Positions 38,276 through 47,706 of a DNA stretch of 54,604 bases are shown in pieces (position 1 is the stretch's first letter; every line of letters begins with the position of its first letter). A program made the position numbers and the translations under genes. The notes beneath the pieces were generated by a model that had not been told where the DNA came from, made no database searches, and saw only the letters and a program-made list of their open reading frames with translations. The DNA comes from Pseudomonas sp. REP124 (GTDB lineage Bacteria > Pseudomonadota > Gammaproteobacteria > Pseudomonadales > Pseudomonadaceae): positions 1 through 54,604 of the forward strand of contig NZ_JAIQWX010000028.1 in NCBI RefSeq assembly GCF_020164475.1, given 5' to 3'.

Positions 38276-38301
38276 GACACTCCGTCGCTTGCGGTCGAAT
38301 T
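38276..38301 (-). promoter_or_regulatory. Ada box of the dioxygenase-alkB operon
   Basis: Minus strand: AATTCGACCGCAA then GCGACGGAGTGTC, an AAT-N6-GCAA match and 24 of 26 bases identical to the copy before ada. Confidence 0.8.
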
Positions 38302-38313
38302 GCTAATGAAGAC

Positions 38314-38484
38314 TTACAGCGCCTTGCTGACGCTGATTTCGCTGATGACATCGTCACCCTGGCCGTGCAAGGCGTCCAATGCGGCCTTGGCTTCTTCCTG
38401 TGTGCCGTTTTCCAGCTGGGCGAACTCGAAGCGGCGTTCGCCATTGAGCTTGTACTTGATTACGTATTTGGTCGTCTGGGCCAC
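38314..38484 (-). CDS. Short hypothetical protein
   Basis: 56 residues from GTG 38484, with a weak AGGT upstream. It has an alternating beta start (KYVIKYKLNGERRFEFAQLE) followed by a helix (TQEEAKAALDALHG) and ends in VISEISVSKAL. It lies between the DUF1883 gene and the Ada box. Family not recognised; a short conserved-looking protein. Confidence 0.6.
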   Translation of the reverse strand: MAQTTKYVIKYKLNGERRFEFAQLENGTQEEAKAALDALHGQGDDVISEISVSKAL

Positions 38485-38536
38485 GGTGATACCTGTCTGT
38501 CTGTCTGGCGCTCTGATCGCGAGCGGAACGCGTTAC

Positions 38537-38839
38537 TCAGCTGAGCTTGGAGCTGGAGCGGCGAATGATTTTGATCGAGTGAGTCAGGGTTGGTTTGCGG
38601 GTCACGCTGATCGCCCGACGGCTGACGGTGTCGATGGTGATATTCCAGAAACCGGTGCTCGGCGCGGTGATGCGGGCCGGGAAGGTGTCGAATGCGCCAC
38701 CGTGATAGGTGTGACGGCCGCCATTCTTGAAGCTGCGGAAGTTGGCGTCGTTCATCAAGCGGATGTTGCAGGTCTGCGAGCATTGAATGACGACGATGTC
38801 GTCTTCGTTGAGGTGCTCGCGCTGGTGAATGAATTTCAT
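38537..38839 (-). CDS. DUF1883 domain protein
   Basis: 100 residues. The whole protein resembles the DUF1883 family: MKFIHQREHLNEDDIVVIQC, NIRLMNDANF, YHGGAFDTFPARI and NITIDTV. All beta, no signal peptide. Molecular role unknown. Confidence 0.75.
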   Translation of the reverse strand: MKFIHQREHLNEDDIVVIQCSQTCNIRLMNDANFRSFKNGGRHTYHGGAFDTFPARITAPSTGFWNITIDTVSRRAISVTRKPTLTHSIKIIRRSSSKLS

Positions 38840-39040
38840 GTGGGCGCCTCCGGAAGGGCTTTTTCTACAAAATCAAAACGATGGCGCGCAGTTTATCAGT
38901 CTGCAGGCGGAAATATCCTGTTGCCTGAGGCTGCTTTGACAATTTAAGGACGTTCCGGGGCGTAGGGTGCAGATAAATACAGTCGCCCCCGGAGAAAAAC
39001 CATGTTTGTGCTGTCGGAGGGTCTTTATCGGAGGTTTTGT

Positions 39041-39397
39041 ATGAAGTGGGGTGTGTGGGTTCTGCCAATGGCGTTGGCAATCGGTGGTTGTGCAAGCGTT
39101 TCGGAAATTAACCAGACGCTGCCCACCATGAACGTTATTTCCGGCAAGAAACCCCATGAATACGCGCAATGCCTGAGCGAAAAGCTCGCCGATAGCCGAG
39201 GTCCGTTGCAAATCGAGCCTCATAAAGACGGCGTTCGAGTGATTGTGCCGCAGAAATTGTCATCGGGGCCGGCTGCGGTTTTCGATATCGAGGATCGCTC
39301 CGGCGGCAGCAGCATCAAACTGCATGAAAGTATGTCCAACGTGCCGGTGCGTCCAAAGGATGTGCAGAATGCCGCGAATGCGTGCATTTCTGGCTGA
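39041..39397 (+). CDS. Putative lipoprotein
   Basis: 118 residues from ATG 39041 (GGAGG six bases upstream). Signal II sequence MKWGVWVLPMALAIGGCAS with lipobox IGGC, acylated at Cys17. The body includes CLSEKLADSRGPLQIEPHKDGVRV, common to small Pseudomonas lipoproteins. Function unknown. Confidence 0.72.
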   Translation: MKWGVWVLPMALAIGGCASVSEINQTLPTMNVISGKKPHEYAQCLSEKLADSRGPLQIEPHKDGVRVIVPQKLSSGPAAVFDIEDRSGGSSIKLHESMSNVPVRPKDVQNAANACISG

Positions 39398-39420
39398 CCG
39401 GCTGCCGTACTCCAATAAAA

Positions 39421-39441
39421 ATGCCGCCAAACCGGCGGCAT
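39421..39441 (-). terminator. Convergent terminator
   Basis: ATGCCGCC, loop, GGCGGCAT: an 8-bp perfect stem with TTTTTATT after it on the minus strand and TTTGC on the plus strand. It serves two convergent lipoprotein genes. Confidence 0.78.
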
Positions 39442-39464
39442 TTGCATAGCGGGGGCAGGGCGCC

Positions 39465-39746
39465 TTACTTGCAGACCACTACGACGCTGCGGTTCTTATA
39501 GTTGCCGACGTCTACGCCCAGGGTCTTGTCGCTTTCGTCCGGCGCCGGCGTGCCATCGGTGCCGACGATGCGGTAGCCGGTGCCTGCGCAGGAAGCGTCG
39601 GCCTTTTCATAACAGCTCGCCCAGGAGTTGGCTTCGCCTGAACAGTCGATGGCCAGGCCTTGTTCGCCGTTGTTCAGGTAGGTGGGTTGGGACGTCGCGC
39701 AGCCACTCAGGGCCAATACCGCGATCAGTGGCAAGAATTTGGTCAT
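39465..39746 (-). CDS. Putative lipoprotein
   Basis: 93 residues from ATG 39746. MTKFLPLIAVLALSGCATS has a lipobox LSGC. The body contains CSGEANSWASCYEKADASCAGTGYRI, with four Cys; a short Cys-rich repeat of this type is common in Pseudomonas lipoproteins. Function unknown. Confidence 0.75.
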   Translation of the reverse strand: MTKFLPLIAVLALSGCATSQPTYLNNGEQGLAIDCSGEANSWASCYEKADASCAGTGYRIVGTDGTPAPDESDKTLGVDVGNYKNRSVVVVCK

Positions 39747-39835
39747 GTCGGTGTCATCGAAAGGGGATGGGCAAAGCCTGTGACAGCATCGCGGGCAAAA
39801 GGTTGTGGCGATGAGCCACTGTTTTGCCTGTTCCT

Positions 39836-39938
39836 TTGTGGGAGCGAGCCTGCTCGCGAAAGAGCGTCCAGGCAACGCGCTGCTTCAGATCGCCCGCGTT
39901 ATCGTTGACGACCATCGCGAGCGTGCTCGCTCCTACAG
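39836..39938. repeat. REPIN
   Basis: Left arm TGTGGGAGCGAGCCTGCTCGC; right arm GCGAGCGTGCTCGCTCCTACA. The interior shares CGTTATCGTTGACGACCATCG with other REPINs of the window in inverse orientation. Confidence 0.85.
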
Positions 39939-39939
39939 G

Positions 39940-40125
39940 TTACTTGTCTTTGCCGCGCTTTTTCGGTTCCGGATGCTCAAGTTCCAGCACTGCCGCCACT
40001 TCCACCGCCATGGCTTCAGTAGGGAATGGCCCGGCGATCTTCTCGCCAGCCGCGCTGTCGATCGACCATTGGCCGTCGTTGGTCTTGTTGATCAGGTACC
40101 CGTTGACGATTTTTGCTGCCGACAT
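39940..40125 (-). CDS. Small hypothetical protein
   Basis: 61 residues. A short alpha/beta body (IVNGYLINKTNDGQWSIDSA) is followed by a basic tail (PEPKKRGKDK). No signal. The stop is two bases from a REPIN. Family not recognised. Confidence 0.6.
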   Translation of the reverse strand: MSAAKIVNGYLINKTNDGQWSIDSAAGEKIAGPFPTEAMAVEVAAVLELEHPEPKKRGKDK

Positions 40126-40383
40126 CTATCTGCCTCGTTGGCTGGTTGAATTGTCGCAATCATAGCGTTTAATGCCCCTGCCTGTTGAGTTGACAAGCGT
40201 GCATTCCTGCCGGTCTCTGCTATCACTTAAAGGTTGCTGATGGAGGACCTGCATTGCGGCGGAACTATCCGCCCAAATATTTCTCCTATGATGGCATCGG
40301 TTAGCCAGCGCGGGCATTGTAAGGTGCACGCCGCCTGATTAGACTGCGCCGAACTCGTACACACAGCCCTTTCAAGGACTTAT

Positions 40384-41223
40384 ATGATCAAGAAATGCTT
40401 GTTTCCAGCAGCCGGTTACGGTACTCGCTTCCTGCCAGCGACTAAAGCCATGCCCAAAGAAATGCTGCCGGTGGTAAACAAGCCACTGATCCAGTACGGC
40501 GTCGAAGAAGCACTGGATGCCGGGTTGAACGAAATCTCCATTGTGACCGGTCGCGGCAAGCGCGCCCTGGAAGACCACTTCGACATCAGCTACGAGCTGG
40601 AAAACCAGATCAAGGGCACCGACAAGGAAAAATACCTGGTCGGTATCCGCAAACTGCTCGACAACTGCTCGTTCTCCTACACCCGCCAGACCGAAATGAA
40701 AGGCCTGGGCCACGCGATCCTGACCGGCCGTCCGCTGATCGGTGACGAACCGTTCGCCGTGGTACTGGCGGACGACCTGTGCGTGAACCTGGAAGGCGAC
40801 GGCGTACTGACCCAGATGGTCAAGCTGTACAAGCAGTTCCGCTGCTCGATCGTGGCCATCCAGGAAGTCGATCCGCAGGAAACCAACAAATACGGCGTAA
40901 TCGCCGGCGAGATGATCCGCGACGACATCTACCGCGTTCACAGCATGGTCGAGAAGCCAAAGCCGGAAGATGCGCCGTCGAACCTGGCCATCATCGGTCG
41001 TTACATCCTGACCCCGGACATCTTCGACCTGATCGAGCAGACCGAGCCAGGCAAGGGTGGTGAAATCCAGATCACCGACGCCCTGATGAAACAGGCCCAG
41101 AACGGCTGCGTAATGGCCTACAAGTTCAAGGGCAAGCGTTTCGACTGCGGTGGCGCCGAAGGTTACATCGACGCAACCAACTTCTGCTTCGAGAACTTCT
41201 ACAAGACTGGCAAGGCGTACTGA
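40384..41223 (+). CDS. galU: UTP--glucose-1-phosphate uridylyltransferase
   Basis: 279 residues. The nucleotidyltransferase motif AAGYGTRFLPATKAMPKEMLP at the N-terminus, then VLADDL, and the terminal CGGAEGYIDATNFCFEN region. It makes UDP-glucose for polysaccharide and membrane-derived glucan synthesis. ATG 40384 is preceded by AAGGA. Monocistronic, ending in a clear terminator. Confidence 0.96.
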   Translation: MIKKCLFPAAGYGTRFLPATKAMPKEMLPVVNKPLIQYGVEEALDAGLNEISIVTGRGKRALEDHFDISYELENQIKGTDKEKYLVGIRKLLDNCSFSYTRQTEMKGLGHAILTGRPLIGDEPFAVVLADDLCVNLEGDGVLTQMVKLYKQFRCSIVAIQEVDPQETNKYGVIAGEMIRDDIYRVHSMVEKPKPEDAPSNLAIIGRYILTPDIFDLIEQTEPGKGGEIQITDALMKQAQNGCVMAYKFKGKRFDCGGAEGYIDATNFCFENFYKTGKAY

Positions 41224-41247
41224 TAGCGCGCCAACCTGCTTGTACTG

Positions 41248-41273
41248 AAAAGCCACCTCCGGGTGGCTTTTTC
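41248..41273 (+). terminator. Intrinsic terminator after galU
   Basis: AAAGCCACC, TCC, GGGTGGCTTTTT: a 9-bp stem followed by T residues. Confidence 0.88.
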
Positions 41274-41354
41274 ATTTTCCGCGCCCATATTGTTGGCAAC
41301 CCTTGCCCTGCGAACGACTGCGGGTATGCTGGTCACCTGCCGAGGAGATAGACG

Positions 41355-42713
41355 ATGGCCTACGATTTTGACCTTTATGTGATTGGTGCCGGTTCCGGCG
41401 GTGTGCGGGCGGCGCGGTTTGCCGCCGGTTTCGGTGCCAAGGTGGCGGTGGCCGAGAGCCGCTACCTGGGCGGCACCTGTGTGAACGTCGGCTGTGTGCC
41501 GAAAAAGCTGCTGGTCTACGGTGCGCACTTCGCCGAAGACTTCGATCAGGCCTCGGGTTTCGGCTGGAGCCTGGACGAGGCGCAGTTCGACTGGGCGACC
41601 CTGATCGCCAACAAGGACCGCGAGATCAATCGCCTGAACGGCATTTATCGCAACCTGCTGGTCAACAGCGGTGTGACCCTGCATGAAGGTCACGCGAAAA
41701 TCGTCGATCCGCATACCGTCGAGATCAATGGCGAGCGCCACAGCGCCAAGCACATTTTGATCGCCACCGGTGGCTGGCCGCAGATTCCGGAGATTCCGGG
41801 TCACGAGCTGGCGATCAGCTCGAACCAGGCATTTTTCCTTAAAGAACTTCCAAAACGCGTACTCGTAGTGGGCGGTGGTTACATCGCGGTCGAGTTCGCT
41901 GGCATTTTCCACGGCCTCGGCGCCCAGACCACCTTGCTCTATCGCGGTGAGCTGTTCCTGCGTGGCTTCGACGGTTCGGTGCGCAAGCATCTGCAGGAAG
42001 AACTGACCAAGCGCGGCATGGATCTGCAGTTCAACGCCGACATCGAGCGTATCGACAAGCAGGCCGATGGCAGCCTGAAAGTGACGCTCAAGGATGGTCG
42101 CCAGATGGAAGCCGATTGCGTGTTCTACGCCACAGGGCGGCGTCCGATGCTGGACAACCTCGGGCTGGAGAACACCGGAGTCAAACTCGACAAGAAGGGC
42201 TTCGTCGAGGTCGACGATCAGTACCAGACCGCCGAACCGTCGATCCTCGCATTGGGCGATGTGATCGGTCGGGTGCAACTGACGCCGGTGGCCTTGGCCG
42301 AAGGCATGGCCGTGGCGCGGCGTCTGTTCAAGCCTGAGCAGTATCGTCCGGTGGATTACAAGATGATCCCGACGGCAGTGTTCAGCTTGCCGAACATCGG
42401 CACCGTCGGTTTGACCGAAGAGGAAGCGCGCGATGCCGGGCATGAGGTGGTGATCTTCGAAAGCCGTTTCCGGCCGATGAAGCTGACCCTCACTGAATGC
42501 CAGGAGCGCACGCTGATGAAGCTTGTGGTGGACGCCAAGACCGACAAGGTGCTGGGTTGCCACATGGTCGGGCCGGATGCCGGTGAAATCGTCCAGGGCC
42601 TGGCCATCGCCTTGAAGGCCGGCGCCACCAAGCGCCACTTCGACGAAACCATCGGCGTGCACCCGACGGCCGCCGAAGAGTTCGTCACCATGCGTACGCC
42701 GGTCACCGGTTAA
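41355..42713 (+). CDS. gor: Glutathione-disulfide reductase
   Basis: 452 residues. FAD-binding [11 protein letters not shown]; redox disulfide Cys42/Cys47 in [14 protein letters not shown] site [12 protein letters not shown] with Arg-containing region after it; C-terminal catalytic HPTAAEE. It regenerates GSH from GSSG with NADPH. Ends convergently with the KfrA-like gene, the two stop codons overlapping. Confidence 0.96.
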   Translation: MAYDFDLYVIGAGSGGVRAARFAAGFGAKVAVAESRYLGGTCVNVGCVPKKLLVYGAHFAEDFDQASGFGWSLDEAQFDWATLIANKDREINRLNGIYRNLLVNSGVTLHEGHAKIVDPHTVEINGERHSAKHILIATGGWPQIPEIPGHELAISSNQAFFLKELPKRVLVVGGGYIAVEFAGIFHGLGAQTTLLYRGELFLRGFDGSVRKHLQEELTKRGMDLQFNADIERIDKQADGSLKVTLKDGRQMEADCVFYATGRRPMLDNLGLENTGVKLDKKGFVEVDDQYQTAEPSILALGDVIGRVQLTPVALAEGMAVARRLFKPEQYRPVDYKMIPTAVFSLPNIGTVGLTEEEARDAGHEVVIFESRFRPMKLTLTECQERTLMKLVVDAKTDKVLGCHMVGPDAGEIVQGLAIALKAGATKRHFDETIGVHPTAAEEFVTMRTPVTG

Positions 42714-43729
42714 GCGTCCTTCGTTGCGTCTGGCGCAGCGGCCTCAAGGGCCGCCGCCAGACGCACGCTTTCCTCTTCGAGGTCCGCCTGGGCCTTGGTC
42801 AATCGGCTCTCCAGTGATTTGTTGAGCTGCGCCTGTTCGTCGATGTTCTGTTTAAGCGACTGACTTTCCAGCAGTGCCACGCGCAAGCGTTCCTGGAGGA
42901 GGGTGCGTTCGCCGTCGACCCGCGTGACCTGCTCCAGCAACTGATCCTGGCGGGTGTTGCTCTGCTTGAGCTGTTCCTGCATTGAGCCCAGTTCGCGCAA
43001 AGTGCCGCGGTTTTCCGTCAGCAGGCGCTCGTTGTCGCGGTGCAACTGGGTGATTTCATCCTGGCGCACCAGCGCGCTTTGCTGGGCCTGGCGCAACTCC
43101 ATCTGCAACTGCTGGACCTGGCTTTCATGTCGACTGTGTTCCTGCTCGCGCTGCTCCTTGACGGCATTGCGGTAATGCTCGAGGGCGTCGCGGGCGTGCA
43201 GGTGCTTTTCTTCCAGTGAGCGAATCTGCTCGTCCTTGTCCTGCAAGCGCAATTCGAAATCGGCCAGCGCCTGATTCAGTCCGGCATTGCGGGTTTGCTC
43301 GGCCTGGAGGAGGGCGCGGGTTTCGTGCAGCGCCTCGGATTCCTGGGTCAGCGCCAGGCTCTGGATTTCGTATTGCTGGTGCAGTTCGGTGTTGGCTTCC
43401 CGGGCTTCTTCAAGCTGGGTTTCCAGTGCCTTGCGCTGCGTCTCGAATTGCTCGCGAGCCTGGTCGATCGGCTCCTGCGCCTGTTCCTTCAAGCGTTGAG
43501 CCAGGCGTGAAACCAGAGCCAGCAACTCATCGTCGACGGGCTCGGTGGGTTCTGTCTCCGCCGGTTTGAGGTCTTCGCCCAGCTCCTTCAAATAGCGATG
43601 AATCGTGGTTTTCGATCCGGTATTGCCCATTTCGATGCGCACGGCATCGATGCTGGGGTTTTCACCGCGGGCGAGGATCGCCAGACGCGCAGCCTGAACG
43701 ACCGCCTTATTTACACCGCCACGGGCCAT
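42710..43729 (-). CDS. KfrA-like DNA-binding coiled-coil protein
   Basis: 339 residues from ATG 43729 (AGGAG upstream). An N-terminal KfrA-type HTH (about 1-55: [21 protein letters not shown], then [11 protein letters not shown]) is followed by a very long coiled coil (about 75-335) rich in Gln, Glu, Leu and Arg. Plasmid KfrA autoregulates and helps partition; chromosomal copies are of unknown role. Divergent from an orphan tyrosine recombinase. Confidence 0.85.
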   Translation of the reverse strand: MARGGVNKAVVQAARLAILARGENPSIDAVRIEMGNTGSKTTIHRYLKELGEDLKPAETEPTEPVDDELLALVSRLAQRLKEQAQEPIDQAREQFETQRKALETQLEEAREANTELHQQYEIQSLALTQESEALHETRALLQAEQTRNAGLNQALADFELRLQDKDEQIRSLEEKHLHARDALEHYRNAVKEQREQEHSRHESQVQQLQMELRQAQQSALVRQDEITQLHRDNERLLTENRGTLRELGSMQEQLKQSNTRQDQLLEQVTRVDGERTLLQERLRVALLESQSLKQNIDEQAQLNKSLESRLTKAQADLEEESVRLAAALEAAAPDATKDA

Positions 43730-43897
43730 GATTTCTCCTGCTGCTTTTGCATGTGGTACGTACTGCGTAAAAACACATTGTACCATTCAAATGAAAAAGA
43801 TAAATACGGATGATTATTCACACGGGATATACTGGTATTACCCCGTGTCATAACGATTCCAGCGTTTTTAACACGCCACTTCAGTACACGCCCTCTT

Positions 43898-43999
43898 CTG
43901 TAGGAGCGAGCACGCTCGCGATGGTCGTCAACGATGACGCTGGCGGCCTGATACCCCGCGGTGCATCGCAATCCATCGCGAGCGTGCTCGCTCCTACAG
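43898..43999. repeat. REPIN just before the recombinase gene
   Basis: Arms CTGTAGGAGCGAGCACGCTC and complement; the interior GATGGTCGTCAACGATGACG is shared with the REPINs at 32941 and 35598. It ends 18 bases before the recombinase start. Confidence 0.88.
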
Positions 44000-44017
44000 T
44001 TGGATAAGGACATTTCC

Positions 44018-44956
44018 ATGAGCGATCTCGATCGTTACCTGCAAGCCGCAACCCGCGACAACACCCGTCGCAGCTATCGAGCCGCCATCGAGCACTTCGA
44101 GGTGACCTGGGGCGGCTTCCTGCCGGCCACCGGCGACAGCGTCGCGCGTTATCTGGTCGCTCACGCCGGGGTGCTGTCGATCAACACCTTGAAGCTGCGG
44201 CTGTCGGCGCTGGCGCAGTGGCATAACAGCCAGGGTTTTGCCGACCCGACCAAGGCGCCGGTGGTGCGCAAGGTATTCAAGGGCATTCGTGCGTTGCATC
44301 CGGCTCAGGAGAAGCAGGCCGAGCCGTTGCAGCTTCAGCATCTGGAGCAGGTGATCGACTGGTTGGAGCAGGAGAAACAAGTCGCCATGGCCGACGACGA
44401 TCGTCCCGCGCTGTTGCGCGCCAAGCGCGATATCGCGTTGATCCTGCTGGGGTTCTGGCGCGGCTTTCGTAGCGATGAGTTGTGTCGATTGCAGATCGAG
44501 CATGTGCAAGTCAGTGCCGGCACGGGCATCACCCTGTATCTGCCGCGTAGCAAGAGTGACCGGGAGAACCTGGGCAAGACCTATCAGACGCCGGCGTTGC
44601 AGCGGCTGTGTCCGGTGCAGGCGTATATCGATTGGGTCAGTGAAGCTGCGCTGGTGCGTGGGCCGGTGTTTCGCGGGATTGATCGGTGGGGGAATCTGAG
44701 CGAGGAGGGGTTGCATGCCAACAGTGTGATTCCCCTGCTGAGGCAGGCGCTTGGCCGCGCAGGGATTGCCGCCGAGCAGTACACCAGCCACTCCCTGCGC
44801 CGGGGTTTTGCTTCGTGGGCGCACCAGTCGGGTTGGGATTTGAAGTCGCTGATGAGTTATGTGGGGTGGAAGGATATGAAGTCGGCGATGCGTTATATCG
44901 AGGTCAGCCCGTTCCAGGGTATGGCGCGGCTCGGTGAAAAAACGCGAACAGTCTGA
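44018..44956 (+). CDS. Orphan site-specific tyrosine recombinase
   Basis: 312 residues from ATG 44018 (AAGGA upstream). N-terminal SAM-like core-binding domain (about 1-90: YLQAATRDNTRRSYRAAIEHF) and catalytic domain with Arg in GFWRGFRSDEL, Lys in RSKSDRENLGK, HSLRRG for His-x-x-Arg, Trp in VGWKD in the position of the third His, and nucleophile Tyr in AMRYIE. No excisionase, phage genes or attachment repeats are nearby, so its target is unknown. It is not XerC/D by sequence length or context. Confidence 0.87.
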   Translation: MSDLDRYLQAATRDNTRRSYRAAIEHFEVTWGGFLPATGDSVARYLVAHAGVLSINTLKLRLSALAQWHNSQGFADPTKAPVVRKVFKGIRALHPAQEKQAEPLQLQHLEQVIDWLEQEKQVAMADDDRPALLRAKRDIALILLGFWRGFRSDELCRLQIEHVQVSAGTGITLYLPRSKSDRENLGKTYQTPALQRLCPVQAYIDWVSEAALVRGPVFRGIDRWGNLSEEGLHANSVIPLLRQALGRAGIAAEQYTSHSLRRGFASWAHQSGWDLKSLMSYVGWKDMKSAMRYIEVSPFQGMARLGEKTRTV

Positions 44957-44976
44957 TTGCCCGCGTCGTTGACGAC

Positions 44977-45110
44977 CATTCGCGGGCAAGCCTCGCTCCT
45001 ACAGGGTTGGTGTCGTTCCTGTAGGAGCGAAGCTTGCTCGCGAAAGAGGTGGTCCAGACGACACTGTTTTGCCTGCCGTTACGCCTTCGCGGGCAAGCCC
45101 GCTCCCACAG
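44977..45110. repeat. Three REP half-sites
   Basis: CATTCGCGGGCAAGCCTCGC (44977), CTGTAGGAGCGAAGCTTGCT (45019) and CTTCGCGGGCAAGCCCGCTC (45085), in alternating orientation, between the recombinase and ahpC. Confidence 0.8.
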
Positions 45111-45272
45111 GGTTTGTGCCGTCCGCAGGTGCAGAGATCGTTTTCTTCTATTAATACCCTTGGCTAATAGCGAAACCCAATCACCAGCATCAGGTTTGCC
45201 AATGAGCCAACCGTCCATCGAGTGGGTAGAGTTCACTCCATCAACTTCACAACCCCTGACGGAGAGTCAACG

Positions 45273-45836
45273 ATGCCTATCATCAACAGCCAAGTAAAAC
45301 CGTTCAAAGCTGACGCATTCAAAAACGGCGACTTCGTAAAAGTTTCGGACGCTGACCTGAAAGGCAAGTGGTCTGTGGTGTTCTTCTACCCAGCCGACTT
45401 CACCTTCGTCTGCCCGACCGAACTGGAAGACCTGGCTGACAACTACGACGCATTCCAGAAGCTGGGCGTCGAGATCTACAGCGTTTCCACCGACACTCAC
45501 TTCGCTCACGCTGCCTGGCACAACACTTCGCCAGCCATCGGCAAGATCCAGTACACCATGATCGGCGACCCGACCCACGTCATCTCCCGCAACTTCGACG
45601 TGCTGATCGAAGAAGCTGGTCTGGCTGACCGTGGCACCTTCGTGATCAACCCTGAAGGCCAGATCAAAATCGTTGAACTGAACGATGGCGGCGTTGGCCG
45701 TGACGCTTCCGAGCTGCTGCGCAAAATCAAGGCTGCCCAGTACGTCGCTGCTCACCCAGGCCAGGTTTGCCCAGCCAAGTGGAAAGAAGGCGAGGCCACT
45801 CTGGCTCCGTCCCTGGACCTGGTCGGCAAGATCTAA
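45273..45836 (+). CDS. ahpC: Alkyl hydroperoxide reductase subunit C (peroxiredoxin)
   Basis: 187 residues from ATG 45273 (GGAG upstream). Typical 2-Cys peroxiredoxin with peroxidatic Cys47 in FTFVCPTE and resolving Cys166 in QVCPAKW. It reduces hydrogen peroxide and organic peroxides and is recharged by AhpF. It shows strong codon bias, expected of a very highly expressed gene. A terminator follows before ahpF. Confidence 0.97.
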   Translation: MPIINSQVKPFKADAFKNGDFVKVSDADLKGKWSVVFFYPADFTFVCPTELEDLADNYDAFQKLGVEIYSVSTDTHFAHAAWHNTSPAIGKIQYTMIGDPTHVISRNFDVLIEEAGLADRGTFVINPEGQIKIVELNDGGVGRDASELLRKIKAAQYVAAHPGQVCPAKWKEGEATLAPSLDLVGKI

Positions 45837-45900
45837 GTCAGTGACACGCTCCACAGGGCGGACTACCGCACCTACTCAGTAAGCTGCACCGCCCCTGAAA

Positions 45901-45933
45901 ACGCCCGGGCGAGATTCGCTCGGGCGTTTTTTT
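45901..45933 (+). terminator. Terminator between ahpC and ahpF
   Basis: CGCCCGGGCGAG and CGCTCGGGCG form a stem with one G-U pair, followed by TTTTTTT. It probably lowers ahpF relative to ahpC. Confidence 0.8.
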
Positions 45934-45965
45934 ATGCAAAGAATTTGATAAAGGAAATCGCCCGT

Positions 45966-47531
45966 ATGTTGGACGCCAATCTTAAAGCCCAGTTGAAATC
46001 GTACCTGGAACGGGTCACCCAACCGATCGAGATCGTTGCTTCGCTCGACGACGGTGCGAAATCCAGTGAAATGCTCGACCTGTTGAAAGACGTTGCCAGT
46101 CTTTCCAGCCAAATTTCCTTGCTCGATAACGGTGACGATGCACGCAAGCCATCGTTTTCGATCAATCGCCCGGGTCAGGACATCAGCCTGCGGTTCGCCG
46201 GCATCCCGATGGGCCACGAATTCACTTCCCTGGTGCTGGCCTTGCTGCAAGTCGGCGGGCACCCATCGAAAGCCAGTGCCGAAGTGATCGAACAGATCCG
46301 CTCGCTCAAGGGTGAGTTCAGCTTTGAAACCTACTTCTCGCTGTCTTGCCAGAACTGCCCGGACGTGGTCCAGGCGCTGAACCTGATGGCGGTGCTGAAC
46401 CCGAACATTCGCCACGTCGCCATCGACGGCGCGTTGTTCCAGGCCGAAGTCGATGATCGCAAGATCATGGCGGTGCCAAGCATTTACCTTAACGGCGAAG
46501 TGTTCGGCCAGGGCCGCATGGGTCTGGAAGAAATCCTCGCCAAGATCGACACCAGCGGCGCCGAGCGCCAAGCCGAGAAAATCAGCGCGAAAGAAGCCTT
46601 TGACGTGCTGGTGGTCGGCGGTGGCCCGGCCGGTGCTTCGGCGGCGATTTACGCGGCTCGCAAAGGCATTCGAACCGGTGTTGCGGCCGAACGTTTTGGC
46701 GGTCAGGTGCTGGACACCATGGCCATCGAAAACTTCATCTCCGTGCAGGAAACCGAAGGGCCGAAGCTGGCCAGCGCTCTGGAAGAACACGTCAAGCAAT
46801 ACGACGTCGACATCATGAATCTGCAACGTGCCACCAAGCTGATCCCTGCGAAAAACCCCGGCGAGTTGCACGAAGTGCGCTTCGAAAGCGGCGCCAGCCT
46901 GAAAACCAAGGCGCTGATTCTCGCCACCGGCGCCCGCTGGAGAGAAATGGGCGTGCCGGGTGAGCAGGAGTACAAGGCCAAGGGCGTATGCTTCTGCCCG
47001 CACTGCGACGGTCCGCTGTTCAAGGGCAAGCGCGTGGCGGTGATCGGCGGCGGCAACTCCGGCGTCGAAGCGGCGATCGATCTGGCGGGTATCGTCAGCC
47101 ATGTCACGCTGCTGGAGTTCGACAGCAAGCTGCGCGCCGATGCGGTGCTGCAACGCAAGCTGTTCAGCCTGCCCAACGTCAATGTCATCACCAGCGCGCT
47201 GACCAGCGAAGTGAAAGGTGACGGCGAAAAGGTGAGCGGTCTGGTCTACAAGGATCGCGATTCAGGCGAGTTCCACACGGTCAACCTCGAAGGCATCTTC
47301 GTGCAGATCGGTTTGCTGCCCAACACCGACTGGCTCAAAGGCACCGTCGAGCTGTCGCCTCGTGGCGAGATCATCGTCGATGCCCGTGGCGAGACTTCGC
47401 TGCCGGGTGTGTTCGCTGCCGGTGACGTGACGACTGTGCCGTACAAGCAGATCGTGATTGCGGTGGGCGAGGGCGCGAAGGCTTCGCTGAGCGCGTTCGA
47501 TCACCTGATCCGGACATCAGCGCCGGCATAA
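45966..47531 (+). CDS. ahpF: Alkyl hydroperoxide reductase subunit F
   Basis: 521 residues, as in E. coli. The N-terminal double thioredoxin-fold region contains CQNC; the FAD domain begins [19 protein letters not shown]; the thioredoxin-reductase-like active disulfide is [12 protein letters not shown] binding follows in [12 protein letters not shown]; terminal GVFAAGDVT. It passes electrons from NADH to AhpC. ATG 45966 is chosen by family start [10 protein letters not shown]. Confidence 0.97.
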   Translation: MLDANLKAQLKSYLERVTQPIEIVASLDDGAKSSEMLDLLKDVASLSSQISLLDNGDDARKPSFSINRPGQDISLRFAGIPMGHEFTSLVLALLQVGGHPSKASAEVIEQIRSLKGEFSFETYFSLSCQNCPDVVQALNLMAVLNPNIRHVAIDGALFQAEVDDRKIMAVPSIYLNGEVFGQGRMGLEEILAKIDTSGAERQAEKISAKEAFDVLVVGGGPAGASAAIYAARKGIRTGVAAERFGGQVLDTMAIENFISVQETEGPKLASALEEHVKQYDVDIMNLQRATKLIPAKNPGELHEVRFESGASLKTKALILATGARWREMGVPGEQEYKAKGVCFCPHCDGPLFKGKRVAVIGGGNSGVEAAIDLAGIVSHVTLLEFDSKLRADAVLQRKLFSLPNVNVITSALTSEVKGDGEKVSGLVYKDRDSGEFHTVNLEGIFVQIGLLPNTDWLKGTVELSPRGEIIVDARGETSLPGVFAAGDVTTVPYKQIVIAVGEGAKASLSAFDHLIRTSAPA

Positions 47532-47550
47532 AGGCAGGGCTGAAAACACT

Positions 47551-47577
47551 AAACCCCATGAGTGATCATGGGGTTTT
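47551..47577 (+). terminator. Intrinsic terminator after ahpF
   Basis: AAACCCCATGA, GTGA, TCATGGGGTTTT: 11-bp stem with a short T run. Confidence 0.85.
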
Positions 47578-47598
47578 GTGTTGTGCGCGTTCCAAAAT

Positions 47599-47688
47599 GT
47601 GGGAGCGGGCTTGCTCGCGAAGGAGGTGTGTCAGTCAACATCAAAGTTGAATGTGAGCCCTCATTCGCGAGCAAGCCCGCTCCCACAG
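47599..47688. repeat. REPIN
   Basis: Arms TGTGGGAGCGGGCTTGCTCG and complement, about 90 bases in all, between ahpF and gloA. The interior differs from the 43898 class. Confidence 0.85.
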
Positions 47689-47706
47689 TTTTAATCGTGG
47701 CGAACC

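Noticed and set aside
38220..38444. Overlapping minus-strand frame of 74 codons
   Set aside because: A shadow of the 38314-38484 gene in another frame, with Ser/Arg-rich artefactual composition.
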